From DASPFV01 sp035620975 (GTDB lineage: Bacteria > Acidobacteriota > Vicinamibacteria > Vicinamibacterales > 2-12-FULL-66-21): a DNA stretch of 27,571 nt. Location of the stretch: the NCBI GenBank assembly GCA_035620975.1, contig DASPFV010000180.1:1-27571 (forward strand). Direction: 5' to 3'. Positions 1 through 7,476 of the stretch are shown one piece after another. Both the position numbers and the translations under genes were made by a program. Numbering within the stretch: the first letter of the stretch is position 1; each line of letters starts with the position of its first letter. Under the pieces are notes generated by a model, which saw only the letters and a list, made by a program, of their open reading frames with translations, had not been told where the DNA came from and made no database searches.

Positions 1-33
1 TGCGGCCGGTCGCGGCGGGAACGGCGTGATAGC

Positions 34-1350
34 ATGACCGCTGGACCCTCGCGAAGACCCACGTCCCCCAAAATGTCGAAGGTTGCCCTTCTCAAGACGA
101 CGCCCGCTACGGTGCTTCAGGATTACCACACCCTGATGAACCTGGCCGGCTACCAGGATGTCATTGCCAAGGACGCTGACACGGCCCTCAAGGTCAACAT
201 CTCCTGGCATTTCTTCTTTCCGGGCAGCTCCACCACGCCCTGGCAGCTCGACGGCGTCATCCGCGCGATGAAGAGGGACGGGTACGACCCTTCGCTGATG
301 CACGCGTGCCACAACCGGACGGTCGTCATCGATGCCCACCTCGGCGAGCGCGAGAACAAGCAGATCAACGTCGTCTCGGCCCACAACCTCCGCAACATCC
401 ACATCTACGAGACCGAGGAGTGGATCAACATTCGCGACGCGGTCGGCGACCTGACGAAGCAGTTCACCTGCCTCAACGAGGTCTACCCGAACGGCTTCAT
501 GATCCCGAAGCGGTTCATCGGCGAGAACATCATCCACCTGCCGACGGTGAAGACGCACGTGTTCACCACGACGACGGGGGCGATGAAGAACGCCTTCGGC
601 GGATTGCTGAACGAGCACCGGCACTGGACGCACCCCGTCATCCACGAAACCCTGGTCGACCTCCTGATGATCCAGAAGCGGATCCACCGTGGCGTGTTCG
701 CGGTGATGGACGGCACGTTCGCGGGTGACGGCCCGGGGCCGCGGTGCATGGTGCCGCACGTCAAGAACGTCATCCTGGCGAGCGCGGACCAGGTGGCAAT
801 CGACGCAGTCGCGGCCAGGCTGATGGGAATGGATCCCCTGTCGATCAAGTACATCCGCATGGCGCACGAGATGGGCCTTGGCTGCGGCGACCCGCGGGAG
901 ATCGAGATCGCGGGCGACACGGCTGCGGCGAACGAGAACTGGCATTTCGCCGGGCCCTTCAAGAAGATGACGTTCGCCTCCCGGATGCAGCACCAGATTT
1001 ACTGGGGCCCGATGAAGAAGCCTGTCGAGTGGTCGCTGAAGACGGTGCTGGCGCCCTGGGCGTACATCGCCAGCGTCGTGTACCACGACAGTTTCTGGTA
1101 CCCGCTGAACGCGAAGCGGCGCATGCACGACGTGCTCGACAGCCCCTGGGGCCGCCTGTTCAGGAACTGGGAGACGCTGGCGCCCGACGCGGCCGGCGAG
1201 GGCTACCCCGACGTGGGCGGCACAGCCGCGCAGATCGAGAGGACCGGGGCCAGGGCGCTCGTGCGGTCGCTGGGCATTCTGGGGACCTGCATCAGGGAAG
1301 CGCCGGAGTTCGCAGGACGACGCCGGCACGTGACGAAACAGATGCCGTAA
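34..1350 (+). CDS. DUF362 domain-containing protein
   Basis: A 438-aa protein that I place in the DUF362 family, whose function is not established. The family-like part runs from about residue 14 to 300 and includes the stretches HLPTVKTHVFTTTTGAMKN and the later DGTFAGDGPGPR and ASADQVAIDAVAARLMG, which resemble the usual DUF362 core (a 'NLPKLKTH...TGAxKN' segment and 'D...VAxD...A...MG'). Cysteines are scattered (HACHN, FTCLNE, PRCMVP, GLGCGD), with no CxxCxxC ferredoxin pattern, so the iron-sulphur domain fused to some relatives is absent. There is no signal peptide. The C-terminal ~110 residues are rich in Trp and Arg and match nothing I recognise. The ATG at 34 is the longest start; the ATG at 73 (MSKVALLK) looks like a more natural N-terminus, and neither has a clear Shine-Dalgarno. 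It precedes the glycosyltransferase operon on the same strand but is separated from it by 100 bp holding a stem-loop. Confidence 0.8.
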   Translation: MTAGPSRRPTSPKMSKVALLKTTPATVLQDYHTLMNLAGYQDVIAKDADTALKVNISWHFFFPGSSTTPWQLDGVIRAMKRDGYDPSLMHACHNRTVVIDAHLGERENKQINVVSAHNLRNIHIYETEEWINIRDAVGDLTKQFTCLNEVYPNGFMIPKRFIGENIIHLPTVKTHVFTTTTGAMKNAFGGLLNEHRHWTHPVIHETLVDLLMIQKRIHRGVFAVMDGTFAGDGPGPRCMVPHVKNVILASADQVAIDAVAARLMGMDPLSIKYIRMAHEMGLGCGDPREIEIAGDTAAANENWHFAGPFKKMTFASRMQHQIYWGPMKKPVEWSLKTVLAPWAYIASVVYHDSFWYPLNAKRRMHDVLDSPWGRLFRNWETLAPDAAGEGYPDVGGTAAQIERTGARALVRSLGILGTCIREAPEFAGRRRHVTKQMP

Positions 1351-1372
1351 CCGCGAGTGCCCTGGCAGGTCT

Positions 1373-1407
1373 GCGGCTCGCAGCGCTGGCAGCTCGCTGG
1401 GAGCCGC
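1373..1407. other. Intergenic stem-loop downstream of DUF362 gene
   Basis: The arms 1373-1385 and 1395-1407 are inverted copies pairing at 12 of 13 positions (GCGGCTC with GAGCCGC, one G/G mismatch, then CAGCG with CGCTG) around a 9-nt loop. No T-run follows on either strand, so this is not a classical intrinsic terminator. It could end or attenuate transcription between the DUF362 gene and the glycosyltransferase operon, or be a REP-like palindrome. Confidence 0.55.
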
Positions 1408-1450
1408 GAGCCGGGGCGCCGGGAGCGGGCCAGCCTGAAAGCTGAGGGTC

Positions 1451-2266
1451 ATGTCCGATTTCAGTGTGAGGAGCGACGCGGTCGACGTCGAGCAGATCAT
1501 GCGCCAGATCCGCGCCCGCATCCGCGAGAAGCGCGGGGTCGATTACACGGAGGAGGAGATCCGGGAACTGGCGGGAGTCAAGCTGGAGAAGTTCCTGGAC
1601 CCCCGGGGCGTCCGGTCGGACCTGCTCGAGCAGTACCGGCGCAAGCGGGAATCGGCAACGACGGCCCGCAACTTCGCGTTCGAAGACACGACGATTTACG
1701 CGTCCAGCCGTCCCTTCCTGCGGTTCCTCCGACGCCTGCTCAACCCCGTGTTGAAGCTGTTCTTCAACCCGAATCCGGTCATCGAGGCGCTGCACATCCA
1801 GTCGAAGCTGAACGACTCGTACAACCAGGCCGAGGCGCTCTACTACGAGCTCCTTCACAATCTGGTGCTCGAGACCACGCGCCTCGGGATCGAGGTGAAG
1901 AATCTCAAGATGCGAGTCGAATCCATGTCGAGCCGGCTGGACTTCGACGAGCGGCGCGCCCGGGCGCTCGAGGGTGTCGTGCAGTACCGCCCAGGCGCCG
2001 TGGCTCCGCTGCAGCCACCGGTCGGCGGGGGGCCTGCGGCCGGCCCGGAGGGCGACGCCACCGAGCGGCGGACGCGGCGGAGACGGCGGCGCGGCCGCCG
2101 CCGTCCGGGCGCCCCCGGCGAGATTGGAGAGCGCGGGACCGAGGGTGCCGACACGACAGACGATCGCGGGAGCCATGGTGGCGGGCGCGCAGCCGACGAG
2201 GGCAGCGGACCGGAGAACCCGCCCGGCGCTCCGCCTTCCCCCGGCGGCGACCTCCCGCAGTCGTGA
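1451..2266 (+). CDS. Uncharacterised protein of a glycan operon, Arg-rich disordered tail
   Basis: A 271-aa protein without an enzyme family that I recognise. Residues 12-60 are a charged helical segment (DVEQIMRQIRARIREKRG). In my recollection, similar segments occur at the N-terminus of methyltransferases and other proteins in polysaccharide clusters. Residues ~85-175 are predicted mostly helical (SSRPFLRFLRRLLNPVLKLF, then a coiled-coil-like stretch to DFDERRARALEG); the hydrophobic/basic part may lie on the membrane as an amphipathic helix. From ~180 the chain is low-complexity, Pro/Gly-rich and disordered, with an Arg-rich tract (RRTRRRRRRGRRR, residues ~206-218). The start at 1451 has a GAGGG only a few bases upstream. 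Its stop overlaps the GTG of the next glycosyltransferase by 4 bp, which argues for coupled translation and a shared role, perhaps as a scaffold or partner. That role is inference. Confidence 0.75.
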   Translation: MSDFSVRSDAVDVEQIMRQIRARIREKRGVDYTEEEIRELAGVKLEKFLDPRGVRSDLLEQYRRKRESATTARNFAFEDTTIYASSRPFLRFLRRLLNPVLKLFFNPNPVIEALHIQSKLNDSYNQAEALYYELLHNLVLETTRLGIEVKNLKMRVESMSSRLDFDERRARALEGVVQYRPGAVAPLQPPVGGGPAAGPEGDATERRTRRRRRRGRRRPGAPGEIGERGTEGADTTDDRGSHGGGRAADEGSGPENPPGAPPSPGGDLPQS

Positions 2267-3597
2267 AGCTCGCCGTCGTCGTCCAGCGCTACGGCGCCGA
2301 CATCAACGGCGGCGCGGAACTGCACGCGCGCTACATCGCGGAGCGGCTCGCCCGCCACGCCGAGATCGAAGTCGTCACGACGTGCGCTCGCGACTACGTC
2401 ACGTGGCGCAACGAGCGGCAGCCCGGCGTCGACACCGTGAACGGCCTGGCGGTGCGGCGCTTCCCTGTGGCGCACGAGCGCGATCCGCTCGAGTTCGGCC
2501 GCCGCTCCCGGCAGGTCTTCGAGCGCCTTCACTCGCTGGCGGACGAGATGGCGTGGCTCGACAGCGAGGGCCCGGCCAGTCCGGCTCTGGTCCGCTACCT
2601 CGAGTCGGGCGCCGCCGCCTTCGATTTCCTCGTCGTGTTCAGCTACCGCTACTATCACGCGTGGCACGCGGCCCGGCGCGTGAGCCAGCGCACCGTCCTG
2701 GTGCCTACCGCGGAGCGCGATCCCGCCGTGGCGCTGGCCATGTTCGGTCCGGTGTTCCGCGGCGTCCGGGCCATCATGTACAACTCGCCCGAGGAGCAGG
2801 CCCTCATCCACGCCGTCGCGGGTAATGCGCACGTACCGGGCGTGGTCGTGGGCGTCGGGTCGAACGTGCCGGAGCGGACCGACCCGGCGCGCTTCAGGCG
2901 GAAGCATCGGATCACGAGGCCGTTCGCAATCTACATCGGCCGGATCGACGAGAACAAAGGCTGCACGGAGCTCTTCGACTATTTCCAGCGCTACTCGATG
3001 ACGTTCCCGCGGGGGCTCGACCTGGTCCTCGTGGGCAGCGCGGTGATGCCGGTCCCCGACCATCCGCGCATAAACCATCTGGGTTTCCTGCCGGACGAGG
3101 ACAAGTTCGACGCCCTCGCGGCCGCGGACCTGCTGCTCATGCCGTCGTACTTCGAGAGCCTCTCGATGGTCGCCCTCGAGGCCTGGGCGCTTGGACGGCC
3201 CGTGCTCGCCAACGGCCGCTGCGACGTGCTGAAGGGGCAGTGCATCCGCAGCAACGCGGGACTCTATTACGAGAGCTACGAGGAGTTCGCCGAGGCCTTG
3301 TATTCCCTCGAATCGAACGGGCCGCTCCACGCGCGGCTGGGCCGGAACGGGCGCGAGTATTTCCGCCGGCACTACGCCTGGCCGGTGATCGAGCGCAAGT
3401 ACCTGGAGATGTTCGAGCAGCTGCGGCGCGGGCCGCGGAGTGAGGGCCTGGAGCCGCTGCCGGGGTGGTGGGCGCGCCGCGCGCGCCTGGTGCCTGCCGC
3501 CGCGGACATTCTGGCGCGGCTGCCGTCGGGACCGGTGGTGCCCGGGGGCAGCGCGGCCGAGCCCGTCGCGGCCCCATTCCGGGGCGGCCGCCCGTGA
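2263..3597 (+). CDS. Glycosyltransferase family 4 (paralogue A)
   Basis: A 444-aa retaining GT-B glycosyltransferase of the GT4 / 'glycosyl transferases group 1' type, expected to move a sugar from a nucleotide donor to a lipid- or glycan-linked acceptor at the cytoplasmic membrane face. The N-terminal acceptor domain begins KLAVVVQRYGADINGGAE, with the Gly-Gly loop typical of GT4. The donor domain begins near residue 220 (FAIYIGRIDENKG), and the E-x7-E motif is at Glu298/Glu306 (FESLSMVALEA). The C-terminus has NAGLYY and a closing helix, then a ~50-residue Pro/Gly-rich tail. The start is the GTG at 2263, which overlaps the previous stop as GTGA; an upstream extension of this frame to 1357 only reads through the previous gene in another frame. 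It is a clear paralogue of the gene at 5943 (same NxGLYY and RNGRxYxRRxYxWxVI blocks). Donor and acceptor cannot be told. Confidence 0.9.
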   Translation: MKLAVVVQRYGADINGGAELHARYIAERLARHAEIEVVTTCARDYVTWRNERQPGVDTVNGLAVRRFPVAHERDPLEFGRRSRQVFERLHSLADEMAWLDSEGPASPALVRYLESGAAAFDFLVVFSYRYYHAWHAARRVSQRTVLVPTAERDPAVALAMFGPVFRGVRAIMYNSPEEQALIHAVAGNAHVPGVVVGVGSNVPERTDPARFRRKHRITRPFAIYIGRIDENKGCTELFDYFQRYSMTFPRGLDLVLVGSAVMPVPDHPRINHLGFLPDEDKFDALAAADLLLMPSYFESLSMVALEAWALGRPVLANGRCDVLKGQCIRSNAGLYYESYEEFAEALYSLESNGPLHARLGRNGREYFRRHYAWPVIERKYLEMFEQLRRGPRSEGLEPLPGWWARRARLVPAAADILARLPSGPVVPGGSAAEPVAAPFRGGRP

Positions 3598-4856
3598 GCG
3601 CGCCCCGTGTGCACCAGGTCCTCGCGACGCTCGGCTATGGTGACGCCATCGGCCATGAAGTGCTCGGCATCCAGCGCGTCCTGCGGGCAGCCGGCTGCGA
3701 CTCGGAGATCTTCGTCGAGACCGCCGATCCGCGGCTCGAGCACCTGACGCTCGACTACCGCGACATGGTGGGCGCCGTCGCGCCAGACGACATCCTCGTC
3801 CATCACTTCTCGATCGGGTCGCGCGCCTCGCGGACGGCGTATGCCCTGCCTGGCCGCATGATTCTCGTGTACCACAACATCACCCCGCCGGAGTACTTCC
3901 TCGGCATCCACCGGGATCTCGTGAGGCTCTGTTTCCGCGGGAGGCGCGAGCTCACGGCGTACGTGGCGCGGGTGGATGCCGCGCTGGGCGACTCCGAGTA
4001 CAACCGCCAGGAGCTCGCCGCGCACGGCTTCGCCGGCACCGGCGTCCTGCCGGTCCTCCCTGACTTCTCGCACCTCGACCTGCCGCCGAACCGGCTGCTC
4101 GCCGGCGGCTTCGACGATGAGCGGACGAACGTGCTGTTCGTGGGACGGGTCATCCCCAACAAGCGGTTCGAAGCCGTCATCCGCGCGTTCCACGTGTACC
4201 GGACCCGATACAACCCGCGCGCCCGGCTCCTGCTGGTGGGCTCCTACAGCGGCTTCGAGAAGTACTTCGCGATGCTCCAGGCGCTCATCGCGCGGCTGGG
4301 CACGCCGGACGTGCACTTCCTGGGCCACGTCTCGAACGAAGAGCTGACGGCCATCTACGACGTCGGGGATCTCTTCCTGTGCGCGAGCGAGCACGAGGGC
4401 TTCTGCGTGCCGATCATCGAGGCTTTCTACAAGCGCATCCCCGTACTCGCGTATGCCGCAACGGCCGTACCCGCGACCATGGACGGCGGCGGCGTGCTGT
4501 ACGACACCCGCGATCCGCTGGAGGTGGCCCGCGTGATGGCGGCCGTTCTCGACGACCCGCACCTGCAGGAGGCCGTCCTCGCCTCCCAGGATGCCGCTCT
4601 CGATCGGCTGCGGGCCAGGAACTTCGGGGCCACGCTGCTCGGCTTCGTGGAGGACGTGCGATCGCGCCCCCCGCGCGAGGCGCCGCCCGTCCCTTGGGAT
4701 TTCTGGGCCCAGTTCGACCAGTTCGAGCGCCTCGAGGAGCTGCGCCAGTTCCGCCCCGCGCTGTTCCGTGCCCTGCCGCAGGAGCCCGCGGGTGCCGGGA
4801 GCGCCGGGCCCGGTGCAGATCGAGGGCCGCGGGCCTCGTACGGCGGGAGTCGATGA
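3594..4856 (+). CDS. Glycosyltransferase family 4 (paralogue B)
   Basis: A 420-aa GT-B/GT4-type glycosyltransferase. The N-terminal domain includes LVYHNITPPEYF (residues ~91-102) and LGDSEYNRQELAAHGF (~131-146). The donor domain starts at NVLFVGRVIPNKR (~179-191), and the E-x7-E pair is Glu268/Glu276 in SEHEGFCVPIIEA. A C-terminal extension (residues ~355-420), Pro-rich with a PWDFWAQFDQFERLEELRQF segment, goes beyond the usual fold. The GTG start at 3594 overlaps the previous stop (GTGA), indicating coupled translation. It is a close relative of the next gene, sharing YHNITP, GDSExNRxEL, LFVGRxxPNKR and SEHEGFCVP. This set of motifs resembles a GT4 subgroup often seen in exopolysaccharide clusters; the sugar specificity is unknown. 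Confidence 0.9.
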   Translation: MSAPRVHQVLATLGYGDAIGHEVLGIQRVLRAAGCDSEIFVETADPRLEHLTLDYRDMVGAVAPDDILVHHFSIGSRASRTAYALPGRMILVYHNITPPEYFLGIHRDLVRLCFRGRRELTAYVARVDAALGDSEYNRQELAAHGFAGTGVLPVLPDFSHLDLPPNRLLAGGFDDERTNVLFVGRVIPNKRFEAVIRAFHVYRTRYNPRARLLLVGSYSGFEKYFAMLQALIARLGTPDVHFLGHVSNEELTAIYDVGDLFLCASEHEGFCVPIIEAFYKRIPVLAYAATAVPATMDGGGVLYDTRDPLEVARVMAAVLDDPHLQEAVLASQDAALDRLRARNFGATLLGFVEDVRSRPPREAPPVPWDFWAQFDQFERLEELRQFRPALFRALPQEPAGAGSAGPGADRGPRASYGGSR

Positions 4857-5917
4857 TCGTCAACCAGTGGGTGCCGGCCGCGCATCGCGGCGACGCCGTG
4901 GGCGACAGCGCCCGGCGCGTACGCGCCATGCTGCGCGCGGCCGGGCACACGTCCGACCTGTTCGCGCTCACCATCGACGAAGGGCTGCGGGACGACGTGC
5001 GGCCGTTCACGGACGCGGCCGCCCGTCGCGGGGACGTCACGATCTTCCACTTCGCGCTGGCCTCGCCCATGACCGAGGCGTTCGCAGGGCTGGCCGGCGG
5101 ACGCATCCTGCAGTACCACAACATCACGCCGGCCTCGTTCTTCGCGCCGTACGATCCGCAGCTGTTCCGCCTCGCCGCGCTGGGGCGGCGCGAGCTGCGC
5201 AGCCTGGCGGGACGGGTCGACCTGGCGCTCGGGGATTCGGAGTTCAACCGGCGCGAGCTGGAGGCGCTCGGGTTCGGCACGACGGGCGTGTTCCCGATCG
5301 CCGTCGACACCGAGCGCATCACGCACGCGCCCCGGCGGCCCGCGCTCGAGCACATCCTCGGCGACGGGCTCATCAACTTTCTCTTCGTCGGCCGCATCGT
5401 CCCGAACAAGCGCATCGAGGATCACATCCGCCTGGCCGAGGTCTACAAGCGGTACGTCGACGCGTACTACCGCTTCATCTTCGTCGGGCGATACGACGGC
5501 CTCCCGCCGTACTACGCGCAGGTCCGCGCCCTGATGCACGAGTACCGCATGCTGCCGGACCGCTTCTGGTTCACCGGCCCCGTGCCGGACGACGATCTCG
5601 CGGCCTTCTACCGCTGGGCCGACGTCTACGTGTCGCTCAGCGAGCACGAGGGCTTCTGCGTGCCCCTGGTCGAGGCGATGGCGGCCGACGTTCCAGTGCT
5701 CGCCTACGCCGCGGGGGCCGTGCCCGAGACGCTTGGCGGCGCCGGCATGCTGCTCGAGCCGAAGGATCTCGAGGTCGCGGCCGAGCTGATGGCACTCCTC
5801 GTATACGATCGCGCGGTGCGCGAGCGCGTCATCGTCGGACAGCGGCGCAGGCTGGACGACTTCGCGCCCGGGCGGATCGAACGCCGGCTCCGGGACGTGC
5901 TCGAGCCGTTTGCGTGA
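4853..5917 (+). CDS. Glycosyltransferase family 4 (paralogue B')
   Basis: A 354-aa GT4-type glycosyltransferase, shorter than its upstream paralogue because it lacks the C-terminal extension. It shows LQYHNITPASFF (residues ~86-97), LGDSEFNRRELEALGF (~126-141), NFLFVGRIVPNKR (~175-187) and the E-x7-E pair Glu266/Glu274 in SEHEGFCVPLVEA. The ATG at 4853 overlaps the previous stop as ATGA and is preceded by GGGAG, so both coupling and its own ribosome binding site are possible. The N-terminus (MIVNQWVPAAHRGDAVGDSARRVR) is slightly shorter than in paralogue B. The tandem B-B' pair probably arose by duplication and may add successive residues to one oligosaccharide (inference). Confidence 0.9.
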   Translation: MIVNQWVPAAHRGDAVGDSARRVRAMLRAAGHTSDLFALTIDEGLRDDVRPFTDAAARRGDVTIFHFALASPMTEAFAGLAGGRILQYHNITPASFFAPYDPQLFRLAALGRRELRSLAGRVDLALGDSEFNRRELEALGFGTTGVFPIAVDTERITHAPRRPALEHILGDGLINFLFVGRIVPNKRIEDHIRLAEVYKRYVDAYYRFIFVGRYDGLPPYYAQVRALMHEYRMLPDRFWFTGPVPDDDLAAFYRWADVYVSLSEHEGFCVPLVEAMAADVPVLAYAAGAVPETLGGAGMLLEPKDLEVAAELMALLVYDRAVRERVIVGQRRRLDDFAPGRIERRLRDVLEPFA

Positions 5918-5942
5918 CCAGGAGCTTCCCGAGGTACAGCGT

Positions 5943-7253
5943 TTGAAGGTTGCGTTCATCGTCCAGCGCTATGGCACCGAGATCCTGGGAGGATCGGAGT
6001 ACCACTGCCGCCTCATAGCCGAGCGTCTCGCGCCCCGGCACCAGGTGGAGGTGTTCACGACCTGCGCCGCCGACTACGTCTCGTGGAAGAACGAGTACCC
6101 GGAGGGCACCGATCGCATCCGCGGCGTCACCGTCCGGCGCTTCGCGAACGCCCGGGCGCGCGACATCCACGCCTTCAACCGCTACTCGGAGTGGATCTTC
6201 AACAGCCCGCACAGCCGCGAGGACGAGCTGGAGTGGCTTCGCCAGCAGGGGCCCTGGTCCCCGGCGCTCCTCGAGCACCTGGAGCGAAACCACCACCAGT
6301 ACGACATCCTGATCTTCTTCACCTATCTCTACGCGCCAACCGTGCTGGGGATCCGGATTGCGCCGCACAAGAGCATCCTCGTGCCGACGGCGCACGACGA
6401 GCCGGCGATCCGGCTCGAGATCTACAAGGAGCTGTTCAGCCTCCCGGCCGGCCTGGCCTACAACACCGATTCCGAGCGGCGCTTCCTGACGACGCACTTC
6501 TCGATCCGGGCGATCGAGGAGGAGACGGTGGGATGCGGGGTGGAACTGCCCCAGGCCCTGCCCTACCCCCGCGACCGGGCCGGCGCCGAGGGGCGGAGCG
6601 CCGACGATGCCGGTGGGCCGGCGGAGCCGGACGACACCGAAGACGATGCCGGAGCGTCCGACGAGTCATCGCCGAGCTTCCGCCCCCATCTCGCGCAGCG
6701 CGGCACGATCTTCCGCCGCCGGCACCGCCTCCACGGGCCGTTCGTGCTCTACGGCGGACGCATCGACCCGGGCAAGGGCTGCGAGGAGCTCATCGAGTAC
6801 TTCAGCGCATACGTGCAGGACGGCGGCGACGCGTCACTCGTCCTGATGGGCATCAAGCTGATGCCGCTGCCGGAGGAGCCCTTCATCCGGTTCGCGGGCC
6901 GGCTGTCGGATCAGGAGCGGCTCCACGCGCTGGAGGCGGCGACGGTGGTCGTCGTGCCGTCCCCGTACGAAAGTCTCTCGCTGCTCGCCCTCGAATCGTT
7001 CGCGGTCGGCACGCCAGTGCTGGCCAACGCCCGCAGCGACGTGCTCGTCGATCACTGCCACAGGAGCAACGCCGGACTCTACTACGCCGACCGCGACGAG
7101 TTCACCGAGTGCCTGAAGCTCCTGATGGGCGACCACGGCCTCCGGGCTCGAATGGGCCGGAACGGACGCGACTACGTGCGCCGCAACTACCGCTGGGACG
7201 TCATCCTGGGCAAGTACGAGAAGATGTTCGTCCGCCTGAAGGCGCGGCGCTGA
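5943..7253 (+). CDS. Glycosyltransferase family 4 (paralogue A') with acidic linker insertion
   Basis: A 436-aa GT4-type glycosyltransferase closely related to the gene at 2263: KVAFIVQRYGTEILGGSEYH at the start, then TTCAADYVSWKNE, the donor-domain entry FVLYGGRIDPGKG (~267-279), the E-x7-E pair Glu343/Glu351 (YESLSLLALES), NAGLYY and a matching C-terminal helix. Compared with paralogue A it has about 45 extra residues (~205-250) between the two Rossmann domains. They are rich in Asp, Glu, Gly, Ala and Ser (for example EPDDTEDDAGASDESS) and look disordered. The TTG at 5943 is chosen because GAGG lies 8 bp upstream and the N-terminus then aligns with paralogue A; a TTG at 5910 would overlap the previous gene. 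It also lacks the Pro/Gly tail of paralogue A. It is the last gene of the operon. Confidence 0.88.
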   Translation: MKVAFIVQRYGTEILGGSEYHCRLIAERLAPRHQVEVFTTCAADYVSWKNEYPEGTDRIRGVTVRRFANARARDIHAFNRYSEWIFNSPHSREDELEWLRQQGPWSPALLEHLERNHHQYDILIFFTYLYAPTVLGIRIAPHKSILVPTAHDEPAIRLEIYKELFSLPAGLAYNTDSERRFLTTHFSIRAIEEETVGCGVELPQALPYPRDRAGAEGRSADDAGGPAEPDDTEDDAGASDESSPSFRPHLAQRGTIFRRRHRLHGPFVLYGGRIDPGKGCEELIEYFSAYVQDGGDASLVLMGIKLMPLPEEPFIRFAGRLSDQERLHALEAATVVVVPSPYESLSLLALESFAVGTPVLANARSDVLVDHCHRSNAGLYYADRDEFTECLKLLMGDHGLRARMGRNGRDYVRRNYRWDVILGKYEKMFVRLKARR

Positions 7254-7293
7254 GACAGCGGGCGGGTTGGAGCGCCGGACGAGGACCCAGGAC

Positions 7294-7320
7294 CGGCGCC
7301 GGCGCGGTCGGCGGGCGCCG
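7294..7320. other. GC stem-loop in the convergent gap after the glycosyltransferase operon
   Basis: A 7-bp all-G/C inverted repeat (CGGCGCC at 7294-7300, GGCGCCG at 7314-7320) with a 13-nt loop lies 40 bp after the last glycosyltransferase, in the 221-bp gap between convergent operons. There is no T-tract. It may help end transcription, but in such GC-rich DNA a 7-bp GC stem can arise by chance. I see nothing else gene-like in 7254-7474. Confidence 0.3.
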
Positions 7321-7456
7321 CGTCACACTGGATCCGAATCTCGGGGAACCCGCCGCTGCCCGGCTGGATGGGTGATGTGCGCATCGCGTCGGACGGGCAT
7401 CGCGTTGCGTGCCTCGCGCGTGCCCGCCGCCGCAAGGGAGCATGCCATGCCCCTGC

Positions 7457-7476
7457 GACCGCCAGCGCCGGCGGTC
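7457..7476 (-). other. Stem-loop overlapping the response-regulator stop codon
   Basis: A perfect 7-bp inverted repeat (GACCGCC 7457-7463, GGCGGTC 7470-7476) with a 6-nt loop. The TGA stop of the sigma-54 activator (7475-7477 on the minus strand) lies in the first-transcribed arm. It could act as a weak, U-less terminator or as a 3'-end stabiliser. Confidence 0.4.

Noticed and set aside
1357..2262. The upstream extension of the first glycosyltransferase frame (746 codons in total)
   Set aside because: It would overlap the whole 1451-2266 gene in another frame and encode Arg/Gly-rich low-complexity sequence; the GTG at 2263 gives a standard GT4 N-terminus and a coupled start.
4427..5959. A 510-codon minus-strand frame opposite the glycosyltransferases
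   Set aside because: It is a shadow of GT4 genes with intact E-x7-E motifs and coupled starts.
7254..7474. Possible small genes or RNAs in the gap between the glycosyltransferase and two-component operons
   Set aside because: No frame there has a start with a Shine-Dalgarno, and the only structure is two short GC stem-loops.
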